Shown in pieces: positions 50,696-59,131 of a DNA stretch of 64,000 nt. Under the pieces are notes generated by a model. The model did no database searches. It was not told the DNA's origin and saw only the letters and a list, made by a program, of their open reading frames with translations. The translations under genes and the position numbers were made by a program. The DNA is taken from contig JAFQQJ010000011.1 in assembly GCA_017411325.1 (NCBI GenBank), positions 62,001 through 126,000 on the forward strand. Direction: 5' to 3'. Source of the DNA: Clostridia bacterium (GTDB taxonomy: Bacteria; Bacillota; Clostridia; CAKSNL01; HGM11501). The first letter of the stretch is position 1, and each line of letters opens with the position of its first letter.

Positions 50696-52540
50696 TTACT
50701 TATTCTTATAATAGTCGCCCAAAACAACCATATCATTGATTTGAATATTCTTTTTCACCCGTTGGGTTTGTTTTTGAATATAAATCAAATCCTCATTGTC
50801 GTCAGTTTTTTCTGTTGGGATATAATGCATATTCTCATCCAGCCATGCGCCTGTTTCAAAATATACCAACCCTTCAGCCTTAGAATCCAGCACATCGGTT
50901 CCTAAGTATCTGGCTTCCTTGGAAAGGTCAAACAGATTGACAATGGTGGGTGCCCAGTCAATGGTCATCATGGGCTTAGCTACCTTTTTGGCTTTGAGGC
51001 TTGGGCTATAAATAAACGCAGGAACACAATAGGAACGGGTATCTCCCTTCCACTTCTTAAGCTTTTCCTCGCTTGAAACGCCATACGCAAAATGATCAGT
51101 ATACGCCACAATGACCGTATCATCAAGCAATCCGTCTGTTTCCAGCCGTTCTAACAAGATTCTAAAAAATTCATCGGTGTCAGCTGCAAGAATCTTTGCG
51201 TTGTTTTTCTCCACGTCTTCCTCTTCGTTGATTAAATCGGGACGGTATTCCTTTGCAATGTCTAACTTTTCACTTTCGCCCTGATAAGGGAGATGCGCCG
51301 AATAGGTAATAAAAAAGTTGAAAAACGGCGTTTTTTCCGTCATTTTCTGATAAAGGTCATCGTTTTTTATTAAGTTACTGTCCAACTCCGCTTCTACACC
51401 GACAATTCCAAATTCAGCAGCCGCATGGTATTTTTCATAACCAAAGGACTTATGCATAATGCCGCGGTTATAGAATTCCGGACTGTTAAAATGAAAGGAA
51501 TTCGTTTCATAGCCCGCCTCCTTGAACAAGCGGGCAAGGGAATACGGGAATGTGTTTTTGCTGAAATTAGAGGCACTGCTTGCTGTCACCGGAGTGAAAA
51601 ATCCGGTGTTAAAGGCAAATTCAGAACTAAACGTAAAACCAATGCCGAAAAATGGTGCATTATAGTTTGTAAAACTGATACCATTTTTCATCATTTTATG
51701 TAGGGTCGGCGTGGTTTCCTGATCAATCATCCATGTATCGATGCTTTCCATCATAACCGCTATCACATTCTTTCCTTTCAGAAGACCGGAATACCGATTC
51801 TTGGCCGGCTCGCCTTTTAATGTAAAATACTCATCTGCCATATATCGGTCATCCTTTGAAAGATTGTGACCTTGAGGAAACAGCGAGGTATACAAATTCA
51901 AGTAACTGAACTGATAAATGCCGGAAATTTCAAGAGATTTATTCACATCGTTAAAATTCTTATATACAATTCTCGGTTTTCGCCATACATCCCATTCATC
52001 CGCAGCGTCTCCGTGTAACTCAGGTTGCATACAACCATGGGTCACCAAAAGAATCACCACCGTGACAGCAAGCAAAAGCGCCCGATACTTTTTGTTGAGT
52101 TTGGGAGCCTGCCAAGTCAAAAGTGCCGCCAACATAAACATAACCGTGGCAACGAGAATAAACATCATCCATGGCTCAATCAGTTTTGCCGCATAGCCGA
52201 AATACTCCGCGCCCTCACCTGCCATTCCAATACTTTTCAGCCAGAAAAACTGCTCAAAGATCTTATAATAGACACACTCCGCCAACGAAAAAACCGAAAA
52301 ACAAATGGTTATGACCAAAAAGACAATTTTCCCGATGGTTCTCGGCAGGACAAATCCACAAAGAACAACGAAAAAGGCAACCCAACCAATAGAGAAAAAG
52401 TAGGATGCGGTGGTAACATATTCTTCTGTAAAAACGCCCGGCCCAACGAAACACCGAAACATATGTTCCGGCATAATCAGTGCAAGCATCGCAAATATGA
52501 TAAAAAGATATGTCTTTAAACTTTGATTAACATTTTTCAA
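50696..52540 (-). CDS. LtaS-like membrane sulfatase / polyol-phosphate polymerase family protein
   Basis: Membrane protein with about five N-terminal helices and an extracellular sulfatase-type domain, as in lipoteichoic acid synthases. Seen: NVIAVMMESIDTWM (metal-ligand Glu), FFGIGFTFSSEFAFN with the likely nucleophile Thr, FFNFFITYSAHLPYQ, and TVIVAYTDHFAYG with the Asp-His ligands. It probably transfers glycerol- or other polyol-phosphate to a surface polymer. TTG 52540 is preferred (AAGGTGAG just upstream; 614 aa); the ATG at 52573 has no ribosome site. The frame continues past its stop (see 50555-50695). Confidence 0.85.
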   Translation of the reverse strand: MKNVNQSLKTYLFIIFAMLALIMPEHMFRCFVGPGVFTEEYVTTASYFFSIGWVAFFVVLCGFVLPRTIGKIVFLVITICFSVFSLAECVYYKIFEQFFWLKSIGMAGEGAEYFGYAAKLIEPWMMFILVATVMFMLAALLTWQAPKLNKKYRALLLAVTVVILLVTHGCMQPELHGDAADEWDVWRKPRIVYKNFNDVNKSLEISGIYQFSYLNLYTSLFPQGHNLSKDDRYMADEYFTLKGEPAKNRYSGLLKGKNVIAVMMESIDTWMIDQETTPTLHKMMKNGISFTNYNAPFFGIGFTFSSEFAFNTGFFTPVTASSASNFSKNTFPYSLARLFKEAGYETNSFHFNSPEFYNRGIMHKSFGYEKYHAAAEFGIVGVEAELDSNLIKNDDLYQKMTEKTPFFNFFITYSAHLPYQGESEKLDIAKEYRPDLINEEEDVEKNNAKILAADTDEFFRILLERLETDGLLDDTVIVAYTDHFAYGVSSEEKLKKWKGDTRSYCVPAFIYSPSLKAKKVAKPMMTIDWAPTIVNLFDLSKEARYLGTDVLDSKAEGLVYFETGAWLDENMHYIPTEKTDDNEDLIYIQKQTQRVKKNIQINDMVVLGDYYKNK

Positions 52541-52598
52541 AAACTCACCTTCAGTTTCTTTTGTTCTATGCAACGCACATTGGAATATGATTGTGCGG

Positions 52599-53036
52599 TT
52601 ACTTTTTCATTTCCATATATGGCAAAACCGCAAATCCGCATTTTTTATACAGTTTCATTGCTCTCTCGTTTTCTTCTTCCACCTCTAACCGAAAAATGCA
52701 ATCCTCATATTCTGTTGTGATAAATTCCATAAACAGATTTCCAAGGCCCAAGCCCCTGTATTCCTCCTTTATATATAAGTCTTCAATCCAGATGCATGGC
52801 TTTCCAAATTCGGTGGAAAAACTTTTCGCAATCATGGCATAACCCTGTATATTGTCGGAATCTTCCATGATATAACCTTCCAAATAGGGATTGCCGTTTA
52901 CGCAATTTTTCACATCATTAGAAAAAATTTCTTCTGAGCCATTGCTCAACACCGCCGGCGATGAATAAAACACTCTCATCATTGCAATAACATCGGCGCT
53001 GTCCGCTGACTGCATAACTCTTATTTTGCTCTTCAT
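52599..53036 (-). CDS. GNAT-family N-acetyltransferase
   Basis: A 145-residue acetyltransferase. The acetyl-CoA binding motif A is visible in IEDLYIKEEYRGLGLGNLFM (the R/Q-x-x-G-x-G/A loop is YRGLGLG, near 95), preceded by YAMIAKSFSTEF and followed by RLEVEEENERAMKLYKKCGF (motif B). The substrate, a small amine or a protein N-terminus, cannot be told. ATG 53036 was chosen over 53090 because AAAGGG is adjacent, though spacing is short. It has its own promoter and precedes the LtaS-like gene by 58 bp. Confidence 0.88.
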   Translation of the reverse strand: MKSKIRVMQSADSADVIAMMRVFYSSPAVLSNGSEEIFSNDVKNCVNGNPYLEGYIMEDSDNIQGYAMIAKSFSTEFGKPCIWIEDLYIKEEYRGLGLGNLFMEFITTEYEDCIFRLEVEEENERAMKLYKKCGFAVLPYMEMKK

Positions 53037-53080
53037 ATCCCTTTCATCCCCCAGTGAATAACTCTTCCAGATAACAAAAT

Positions 53081-53109
53081 AGTTTATCATAAAATTCGCG
53101 TTTTGTAAA
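53081..53109 (-). promoter_or_regulatory. Promoter of the GNAT gene
   Basis: Minus-strand TTTACA (53104-53109), 17-bp spacer, TAAACT (53081-53086). Confidence 0.55.
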
Positions 53110-53152
53110 TATATTTAGACATTTTTCAGCGGTTTGACCTTCCAAAAGAAAC

Positions 53153-53185
53153 AAAAAAGCCCGATGCATTCGCATCGGGCTTTTT
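53153..53185 (-). terminator. Terminator closing the ribosomal protein operon after rplL
   Basis: Stem AAAGCCCGATGC/GCATCGGGCTTT with a 4-nt loop and T run, 13 bp after the rplL stop codon. It separates rplL from anything downstream; there is no rpoB here. Confidence 0.88.
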
Positions 53186-53197
53186 GTTGATACAAAC

Positions 53198-53569
53198 TTA
53201 TTTGAGTTCGATCTTTGCGCCAACCTCTTCGAGCTTGGTCTTGATGTCTTCAGCTTCTTCCTTAGCAGCAGCTTCCTTAACGGTCTTGGGAGCGCCATCA
53301 ACCAGAGCCTTAGCTTCAGCCAGACCCAGGCCGGTGATTTCTCTAACTACCTTAATTACCTTAATCTTCTGAGCACCAGCGTCAGCCAGAACTACATCAA
53401 ATTCGGTCTTTTCTTCAGCAGCAGCAGCGCCACCAGCAACAGCGCCAGCAACCATAACGGGTGCAGCAGCGGATACGCCGAACTCTTCTTCCAGAGCTTT
53501 AACCAGATCATTTACTTCCAACAAGGTCAGTTCTTTGATTTCATCAAGAATCTTTGTGATATCAGCCAT
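53198..53569 (-). CDS. rplL: 50S ribosomal protein L7/L12
   Basis: Stalk protein that recruits translation factors. 123 residues: N-terminal dimerisation helix ([20 protein letters not shown]), an Ala-rich flexible hinge (near 38-52) and the conserved C-terminal domain ([40 protein letters not shown]). ATG 53569 has GGAGG upstream. Last gene of the operon; rpoB does not follow. Confidence 0.98.
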   Translation of the reverse strand: MADITKILDEIKELTLLEVNDLVKALEEEFGVSAAAPVMVAGAVAGGAAAAEEKTEFDVVLADAGAQKIKVIKVVREITGLGLAEAKALVDGAPKTVKEAAAKEEAEDIKTKLEEVGAKIELK

Positions 53570-53657
53570 TTTAATATCCTCCATTTTTTATAAAATATTT
53601 TCTTAGTTTGTTTCCTCTCGGCATTATGCCGCTTGAGGAAGATTGATTTTGACGCAA

Positions 53658-54335
53658 TTACTCAGCGTCAGCGGGTGCTTCTTCAGCGGCAGGCGCTTCT
53701 TCAGCGGGAGCCTCTTCAGCAGCGGGTGCTTCTTCAGCAGCTGCTTCAACAGCAGGAGCCTCTTCAGCAACAGGTGTTTCTTCAGCAGGGGCAGCTTCCT
53801 CAGCGGGAGCAGCCTCTTCTTTTGCAGCAGCCTGTCCGGGAACAGCCTCTTCATCAACAATAGCCTGCAAGGTTCTTGCAAGAGCGCTGATGGGGGACTG
53901 CAAGGAGCCCAACATCTTGGAGATGAGAACTTCCTTAGACGGGATAGCAGCGTAGGTCTTAACCTCTTCCAAAGAGATTACCTTACCGTCTACGAAACCG
54001 CCTTTGAGTTCCAGTGCTTCGTTTTCTTTTGCGAATTCAACCAGAACCTTTGCCGGAGCAACAACATCGTCAGTACTGGTTGCAATAGCAGTAGGACCGT
54101 GCAGAATGGAATCCAATTCTTCCAGACCTGCTGCGTTTGCAGCAAAACGAACCAGGTTGTTCTTCAGGACGGTGTACTCAACACCAGCTTCTCTCATCTT
54201 TACACGAAGAGCAGTATCCTGCGCCACGGTAAGTCCTCTGTAGTCTGCCAAAACACCGGCTTGGGCGTTCTGGAATCTCTCTGTAAGCTGTGCAACAATC
54301 GCCTTTTTGTTTTCTAATACTTTCTGACTCGGCAA
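53658..54335 (-). CDS. rplJ: 50S ribosomal protein L10 with long Ala/Glu/Pro tail
   Basis: L10 anchors the L7/L12 stalk to 23S rRNA. The standard part is complete (MPSQKVLENKKAIVAQLTER; GVLADYRGLTVAQDTALRVK; VEYTVLKNNLVRFAANAAG; ISALARTLQAIVDEEAV). The start is TTG 54335, giving the canonical MPS N-terminus with AAAGGAGG at 8 nt. Unusual: residues 169-225 form a 57-residue tail built almost only of Ala, Glu and Pro (units like APAEEAPAAEE) from repetitive DNA, extending a protein normally about 165-175 aa long. It follows an L10 leader. Confidence 0.96.
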   Translation of the reverse strand: MPSQKVLENKKAIVAQLTERFQNAQAGVLADYRGLTVAQDTALRVKMREAGVEYTVLKNNLVRFAANAAGLEELDSILHGPTAIATSTDDVVAPAKVLVEFAKENEALELKGGFVDGKVISLEEVKTYAAIPSKEVLISKMLGSLQSPISALARTLQAIVDEEAVPGQAAAKEEAAPAEEAAPAEETPVAEEAPAVEAAAEEAPAAEEAPAEEAPAAEEAPADAE

Positions 54336-54374
54336 TGTAACATCCTCCTTTCTGACATTCGATTCCGCGGGTAT

Positions 54375-54480
54375 GAAAAAATGTCCCTCACCTTTGCAGC
54401 GAGGGACATAAGAATACAATTACTTGTATCAGTCATCCTCGGCAGGATTTACGGCATTTGCCACCTGCTGTCTGCGGAAT
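54375..54480 (-). ncRNA. Ribosomal protein L10 leader (autoregulatory, with attenuator)
   Basis: The rplA-rplJ gap carries the conserved L10(L12)4-binding leader: minus-strand CCGCAGACAGCAGGTG near 54462-54477, then AAATCCTGCCGAGG near 54433-54446. A perfect terminator stem follows (ATGTCCCTC/GAGGGACAT, 54381-54409) with a T run. When L10-L12 is in excess it binds the leader and favours termination before rplJL (known for this family). Confidence 0.9.
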
Positions 54481-54510
54481 TATATATAATTTGATTTTTT
54501 ACGGATTCAA

Positions 54511-55203
54511 TTAGTCAATCTTATTGGTGTTGACTTTGATACCGGGGCCCATGGTAGATGCAACGGTAACAGAACGCAGATACTGACCTTTTGCAGCAGC
54601 CGGTTTTGCCTTTACGATTGCACCCATCAATGCGTTGAAGTTGTCAGCCAACTTTTCAGCACCGAAGGAAGCCTTACCGATGGGACAGTGGATAATGTTG
54701 TTCTTATCCAGACGATACTCAATCTTACCGGATTTGATTTCCTGAATTGCTTTTGCAACATCGGGAGTAACGGTACCAGCCTTGGGGTTAGGCATCAAGC
54801 CCTTCGGACCCAGGATTCTACCGATACGACCAACAACGCCCATCATATCGGGGGTTGCAACAACAACGTCAAATTCAAACCAGTTCTCAGACTGAATCTT
54901 CTGTGCCAATTCCTCAGCACCTACATAATCTGCACCGGCAGCCTTAGCCTCGTCCGCTTTACCCTCTCTGGCAAATACCAGAACACGAACGGTTTTACCG
55001 GTACCATTGGGCAGTACAACTGCACCACGAACCTGCTGGTCAGCGTGACGAGAGTCAACGCCCAGTTTTGCATGCAGCTCTACAGTTTCATCAAACTTTG
55101 CAGTAGCAGTCTTGCAAACCAGATCCAGCGCTTCTGTGGGGTCATACATCTTACCCTTTTCAATCAGCTTTACGCTGTCTTGATACTTTTTACCTTTCTT
55201 CAA
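54511..55203 (-). CDS. rplA: 50S ribosomal protein L1
   Basis: Large-subunit protein of the mobile L1 stalk, also a translational repressor in many bacteria. 230 residues with [59 protein letters not shown] (near 127-145) and the C-terminal [17 protein letters not shown]. Length and start are normal. Between rplK and the L10 leader. Confidence 0.98.
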   Translation of the reverse strand: MKKGKKYQDSVKLIEKGKMYDPTEALDLVCKTATAKFDETVELHAKLGVDSRHADQQVRGAVVLPNGTGKTVRVLVFAREGKADEAKAAGADYVGAEELAQKIQSENWFEFDVVVATPDMMGVVGRIGRILGPKGLMPNPKAGTVTPDVAKAIQEIKSGKIEYRLDKNNIIHCPIGKASFGAEKLADNFNALMGAIVKAKPAAAKGQYLRSVTVASTMGPGIKVNTNKID

Positions 55204-55267
55204 TGTTAAATCCTCCTATGGTGGTTTCACAGAATACCCTTTGGTATTCCTCCCACTATTTTCAATC

Positions 55268-55693
55268 TTACTCTTCGACCGTGATACCCATGGAACGTGC
55301 AGTACCTGCAATCATAGACATTGCAGCTTCCAAAGAACCTGCGTTCAGGTCAGGCATTTTCTGCTCAGCGATTGCCTGCAGGTCAGCCTTCTTCAGTTCT
55401 GCAACCTTGTTCTTGTTGGGAACACCGGAACCGCTCTCAATTTTGCAAGCTTTCTTAATCAAAACAGGAGCCGGCGGGGTCTTAGTAATAAAGCTGAAAG
55501 ATCTGTCCTGATATACGGTAATAACAACCGGAATGATCAGACCTGCATCCTTCTGTGTCTTTTCATTAAACTGCTTGGTGAAATCCATGATGTTTACACC
55601 GTGCTGACCCAAAGCGGGACCAACAGGGGGTGCCGGAGTAGCTTTACCTGCCGGAATCTGCAATTTAATGTAACCTGTGATTTTCTGTGCCAT
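55268..55693 (-). CDS. rplK: 50S ribosomal protein L11
   Basis: Component of the GTPase-associated centre that binds 23S rRNA and is needed for RelA-type stringent responses. 141 residues: [40 protein letters not shown] and the C-terminal [23 protein letters not shown] 55693 has AGGAGGTG upstream; the longer frame to 55762 is not needed. Confidence 0.98.
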   Translation of the reverse strand: MAQKITGYIKLQIPAGKATPAPPVGPALGQHGVNIMDFTKQFNEKTQKDAGLIIPVVITVYQDRSFSFITKTPPAPVLIKKACKIESGSGVPNKNKVAELKKADLQAIAEQKMPDLNAGSLEAAMSMIAGTARSMGITVEE

Positions 55694-55821
55694 TTCGAAT
55701 ACACCTCCTTGTTTCACAAACGTGGTATTATCGGGGTTCTGCTGATGCAGTCTCCCTCCCACAGACCGACGGAATACCGCCGGAATATAAAAACGGAATC
55801 ATCCGTGTGGGTAACAAAATC

Positions 55822-56343
55822 TTATACCAGAGCCTCTACCTGATTGAACTCCAGCTCTACATCGGTATCACGACCGAACATAGAAACCTTGGTACGAATC
55901 TTTTTCTTGTCCAGAAGAATCTCGGTGATTTCACCAACAAAGCCTTCCAAGGGACCATACTTGACTCTGATATTGTCCCCGACTACAAAGTCGAGTTCAA
56001 TGGTGGTATGCTCAAGTCCCATATTTGCCACTTCCGCATCAGAGAGTGGAACGGGGCTGGAACCGGGGCCGACAAAACCGGTAACACCTCTGGTGTTACG
56101 CACAACATACCAGCTTTCGTCGGTCATAATCATCTTGACCATGACATAGCCGGGGTAAATTTTGCGCTCAACCACCTTTTTTTGGTTATCCTTAATCTCG
56201 ATAACCTCTTCCATAGGAACCCGGATTTCCTGAATGATATCATGCATATTCCGGTTTTCTACAGTTTTTTGAATATCAGTCATCACCTTATTCTCATAGC
56301 CAGAATAAGTGTGTGCCACATACCATTTTGCGTTTGCCATCAT
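55822..56343 (-). CDS. nusG: Transcription termination/antitermination factor NusG
   Basis: RNA polymerase-associated elongation factor linking transcription with translation or Rho. 173 residues: NGN domain (AKWYVAHTYSGYENKVMTDI; KIYPGYVMVKMIMTDESWYV; GVTGFVGPG) and KOW domain (GDNIRVKYGPLEGFVGEITE). Tandem ATGs at 56343 and 56340; the ribosome site is distant and partly paired with GGGGAACGAATCCC. Between secE and rplK, as usual. Confidence 0.97.
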   Translation of the reverse strand: MMANAKWYVAHTYSGYENKVMTDIQKTVENRNMHDIIQEIRVPMEEVIEIKDNQKKVVERKIYPGYVMVKMIMTDESWYVVRNTRGVTGFVGPGSSPVPLSDAEVANMGLEHTTIELDFVVGDNIRVKYGPLEGFVGEITEILLDKKKIRTKVSMFGRDTDVELEFNQVEALV

Positions 56344-56370
56344 ATAGGGGAACGAATCCCTTCCCTCCTA

Positions 56371-56580
56371 TTATCGATTGATAAAGAATGCCATGCCCCA
56401 AGTAAAGAGCAAGTCCATTGCCCAGATAACCAGGCCCACAATCAAAACATAAAGAATTACAACCAAGGTGTTCTTACGAACCTTTGCAAAGCTCGGCCAT
56501 ACAACCTTTTTCAGTTCTGATTTGACTTCCTTAAAATAATTTGCGATTTTGGCAAAGATATTCTTCTTGGTCTGTTCCAT
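56371..56580 (-). CDS. secE: Preprotein translocase subunit SecE
   Basis: Small essential subunit of the SecYEG channel. 69 residues with the cytoplasmic amphipathic helix and signature FKEVKSELKKVVWPSFAKVR followed by one transmembrane helix (LVVILYVLIVGLVIWAMDLL). Between rpmG and nusG in the conserved order. Confidence 0.97.
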   Translation of the reverse strand: MEQTKKNIFAKIANYFKEVKSELKKVVWPSFAKVRKNTLVVILYVLIVGLVIWAMDLLFTWGMAFFINR

Positions 56581-56625
56581 AAATCAACACTCCTTACAAC
56601 AAAACTGCTGCGCTCGTTTGGGAAT

Positions 56626-56775
56626 TTATTTAGTTTCCTTGTGCACAGTATGCTTTCTGCAGAATCTGCAGTACTTGTTCATTTCCAGTCTGTCAGGACA
56701 GTTCTGCTTGTTTTTGGTGGTGTCGTAGTTTCTCTGCTTGCACTCAGTACATGCCAATGTAATTTTGGTTTGCAT
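56626..56775 (-). CDS. rpmG: 50S ribosomal protein L33, zinc-binding form
   Basis: A 49-residue ribosomal protein, short enough to be missed by a length cut-off. It begins [17 protein letters not shown] and ends [14 protein letters not shown]. Both CxxC pairs (CTEC and CRFC) are present, so this is the zinc-binding C+ type. GAGGTG precedes ATG 56775. It opens the rpmG-secE-nusG-rplKAJL operon behind two strong promoters. Confidence 0.96.
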   Translation of the reverse strand: MQTKITLACTECKQRNYDTTKNKQNCPDRLEMNKYCRFCRKHTVHKETK

Positions 56776-56884
56776 TTCTTTCACCTCGTTCATCCAAATT
56801 CAAAGACCGTTTCCCGCAAAAAGCCACGGAATTACAACGATTCTTTTATTCACACAAATAAAGCCTCTTCACAGAGGTATAAAC

Positions 56885-56913
56885 ACTTTATCACATTTCA
56901 AAGGGTTTGTCAA
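56885..56913 (-). promoter_or_regulatory. Proximal promoter of the rpmG-secE-nusG-rplKAJL operon
   Basis: Minus-strand TTGACA (56908-56913), 17-bp spacer, TAAAGT (56885-56890). Confidence 0.8.
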
Positions 56914-56963
56914 TGTTTTTTTCTGAAAAAATTAAAAATTTTTACATTTTTTTCGACTTTCTC

Positions 56964-56992
56964 ATTTTACTTGTTTTTTCCCTTTTTGTCAA
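56964..56992 (-). promoter_or_regulatory. Distal promoter of the rpmG-secE-nusG-rplKAJL operon
   Basis: Minus-strand TTGACA (56987-56992), 17-bp spacer, TAAAAT (56964-56969). In tandem with the proximal promoter 79 bp downstream. Confidence 0.8.
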
Positions 56993-57053
56993 CAAATTTT
57001 CTATGCATCTTCTTTCCCCTTTTTTATATAAATGAAAGAAAGGGGGTGGCAAC

Positions 57054-58067
57054 TTGAAACAAGGACTCAGTCTTGCCTTTGTCTATATTGGTCTGGTCAT
57101 CGGTGCCGGCTTCGCATCCGGGCGGGAGATTATGGAATTCTTTAACTTTCCCTCCTTGACCGATCATCGGGGGGTAGTGCTTGCCACCTGCCTACTGATT
57201 GCTGTCTGCTATCTGATTCTTCGCCGTGCCTATCGTTGGAATCTTTTCGACTGCGATTCCTACCTTTCCTCCGTTGCGGGCAGGTTCTTTCCTTATATGA
57301 AATACTTTTTGCTGTTTTATCTGTTCTGCGGCTTTTTCACCATGCTCGCCGGCTGCGGCGCATTGCTGAACCAAAGCTATCTCCTGCCTGATTTTTTAGG
57401 AAGTCTTTTCCTGCTCCTCTTCTGCTTTGTGGTTCTCTCCTTTGACCTGAAGGGTATTGTTGCACTCAACGCGGTTTTGGTTCCTTGTATGGTAATCGGC
57501 ATTCTCTGGCTCTGTGTCGATGCTATGTTGTTTGACTCCGTTCCTGTATTCTCTCTACGGGGGATTACCAAGGGAACCTTTGCCTCTGCCATCTGTTATG
57601 TGAGCTACAACACCATTTCCGCCGCACCGGTTCTGGTGCCTTTGCAAACACGGATCACCCCCAAGGGCATCCGTGTCGCCTCCATCCTCGGCGGGGCGGT
57701 TTTGGGTCTTCTTATCTTTGTCATCTGGCTCTGTCAATCGGTGTATTTTGAAATTCTCAAGGATACCCAAATTCCCCTTTTAAAGCTTGCCGCCCTTTCA
57801 GGAAAAACACAGAAGAATCTTTATACTGCCATTCTCTTGATGGCAATCTGTACCACCGCCGTTTCCCAAGGCTTTGGGTTCCTTTCCCATTTCAAACTGA
57901 CCACCTTAAAGCAACGGGCAAAAGGTGCTGCCATTTTCTGCTTGGTTTCCTTTCCTTTCTCCCTGCTTGGTTTCCGTTCTTTGGTTGCAAATCTCTATTC
58001 CTTTTTCGGCATCTGCGGCATCTTTTGGATGATATGGCTCTTCGTGGATTTTTTCCGCAACCCGTAA
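57054..58067 (+). CDS. YkvI-like polytopic membrane protein
   Basis: A 337-residue integral membrane protein with about ten helices. It begins MKQGLSLAFVYIGLVIGAGF, then ASGREIMEFF; the GAGFASGRE motif is the hallmark of the YkvI family, which looks distantly like APC-type amino acid transporters. Transport function and substrate are unproven. It starts at TTG 57054, with GGGGGTGG 4-5 nt upstream and no ATG in position. Divergent from rpmG and ending in a terminator shared with the convergent GGGtGRT gene. Confidence 0.83.
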   Translation: MKQGLSLAFVYIGLVIGAGFASGREIMEFFNFPSLTDHRGVVLATCLLIAVCYLILRRAYRWNLFDCDSYLSSVAGRFFPYMKYFLLFYLFCGFFTMLAGCGALLNQSYLLPDFLGSLFLLLFCFVVLSFDLKGIVALNAVLVPCMVIGILWLCVDAMLFDSVPVFSLRGITKGTFASAICYVSYNTISAAPVLVPLQTRITPKGIRVASILGGAVLGLLIFVIWLCQSVYFEILKDTQIPLLKLAALSGKTQKNLYTAILLMAICTTAVSQGFGFLSHFKLTTLKQRAKGAAIFCLVSFPFSLLGFRSLVANLYSFFGICGIFWMIWLFVDFFRNP

Positions 58068-58099
58068 AAAAGGACTTGAGCAATGCTCAAGTCCTTTTT
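58066..58099. terminator. Bidirectional terminator between the ykvI-like and GGGtGRT genes
   Basis: Perfect palindrome AAGGACTTGAGCA/TGCTCAAGTCCTT with flanking A and T runs, between convergent genes. Confidence 0.9.
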
Positions 58100-58112
58100 G
58101 GTTGTTAATTCC

Positions 58113-59114
58113 TTATTTCTTCATTGCTTCTTCTACTGCAACTGCAACAGCAACGGTCATACCAACCATGGGGTTGTTACCTGCGCCAATGAGTCCCATC
58201 ATCTCTACGTGAGCGGGAACGGATGAAGAACCTGCAAACTGTGCATCAGAGTGCATACGACCCATAGTATCAGTCATACCATAGGAAGCAGGACCTGCTG
58301 CCATATTGTCAGGATGCAGAGTTCTACCGGTACCACCGCCGGATGCAACGGAGAAGTACTTCTTGCCCTGCTCGATACATTCCTTCTTGTAGGTACCTGC
58401 AACGGGGTGCTGGAATCTGGTGGGGTTGGTGGAGTTACCGGTGATGGAAACGTCAACACCTTCCAGATGCATAATTGCAACGCCCTCACGAACATCGTCA
58501 GAACCGTAGCAACGTACCTTTGCTCTTTCACCCTCGGAGTAAGCAATTTCTTTTACTACCTTTACCTCGCCGGTGAAGTAGTCAAACTGGGTTTGTACAT
58601 AAGTAAAGCCGTTGATTCTGGAGATAATCTGTGCAGCGTCTTTACCAAGACCGTTCAGGATAACGCGCAAATCTTCTTTTCTTGCTCTGTTGGCACTCTT
58701 TGCCAAACCGATTGCACCCTCTGCTGCTGCAAAGGACTCGTGACCTGCCAGGAATGCGAAACACTTGGTTTCTTCTCTCAGCAGTCTTGCGCCCAGATTA
58801 CCGTGGCCCAGACCAACTTTTCTGTCATCTGCAACGGAACCGGGGATACAGAAGGACTGCAGGCCCAGACCGATTTTTTCAGCAGCGTCTGCTGCGTTGG
58901 TAACACCGTCCTTGATTGCGATTGCCGCACCTACGATGTATGCCCAGCAAGCATTCTCGAAACAGATAGGCTGAATGCCTTTTACCATATTGTATACATC
59001 AATGCCCTTATCGTCACAGATCTGCTTTGCCTCTTCCAAAGAAGCGATGCCGTGCTTTGCGAGCTCTGCATTGATTTGGTCAATTCTTCTCTCGTAACTT
59101 TCAAATAAAGCCAT
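58113..59114 (-). CDS. GGGtGRT protein
   Basis: A 333-residue protein of the group named for its Gly-rich motif, here VASGGGTGRTLHPDNMAAGP near 265. Other landmarks: SFCIPGSVADDRKVGLGHGN (near 87), FAFLAGHESFAAAEGAIGLA (near 120) and MMGLIGAGNNPMVGMTVAV at the end. Its function is not established. It regularly pairs with an Fe-S scaffold-like protein, as here 17 bp upstream, which suggests a role in metal-cluster or cofactor handling in anaerobes (inference). Confidence 0.88.
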   Translation of the reverse strand: MALFESYERRIDQINAELAKHGIASLEEAKQICDDKGIDVYNMVKGIQPICFENACWAYIVGAAIAIKDGVTNAADAAEKIGLGLQSFCIPGSVADDRKVGLGHGNLGARLLREETKCFAFLAGHESFAAAEGAIGLAKSANRARKEDLRVILNGLGKDAAQIISRINGFTYVQTQFDYFTGEVKVVKEIAYSEGERAKVRCYGSDDVREGVAIMHLEGVDVSITGNSTNPTRFQHPVAGTYKKECIEQGKKYFSVASGGGTGRTLHPDNMAAGPASYGMTDTMGRMHSDAQFAGSSSVPAHVEMMGLIGAGNNPMVGMTVAVAVAVEEAMKK

Positions 59115-59131
59115 TTCCTATACCTCCTATC

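Noticed and set aside
50696..50698. Stop-codon recoding (selenocysteine or pyrrolysine) in the sulfatase
   Set aside because: The codon is TAA, which is not used for either, and no recoding element is evident.
53633..53863. Gln/Leu-rich plus-strand frame opposite rplJ
   Set aside because: It is the reverse reading of the Ala/Glu/Pro tail of L10.
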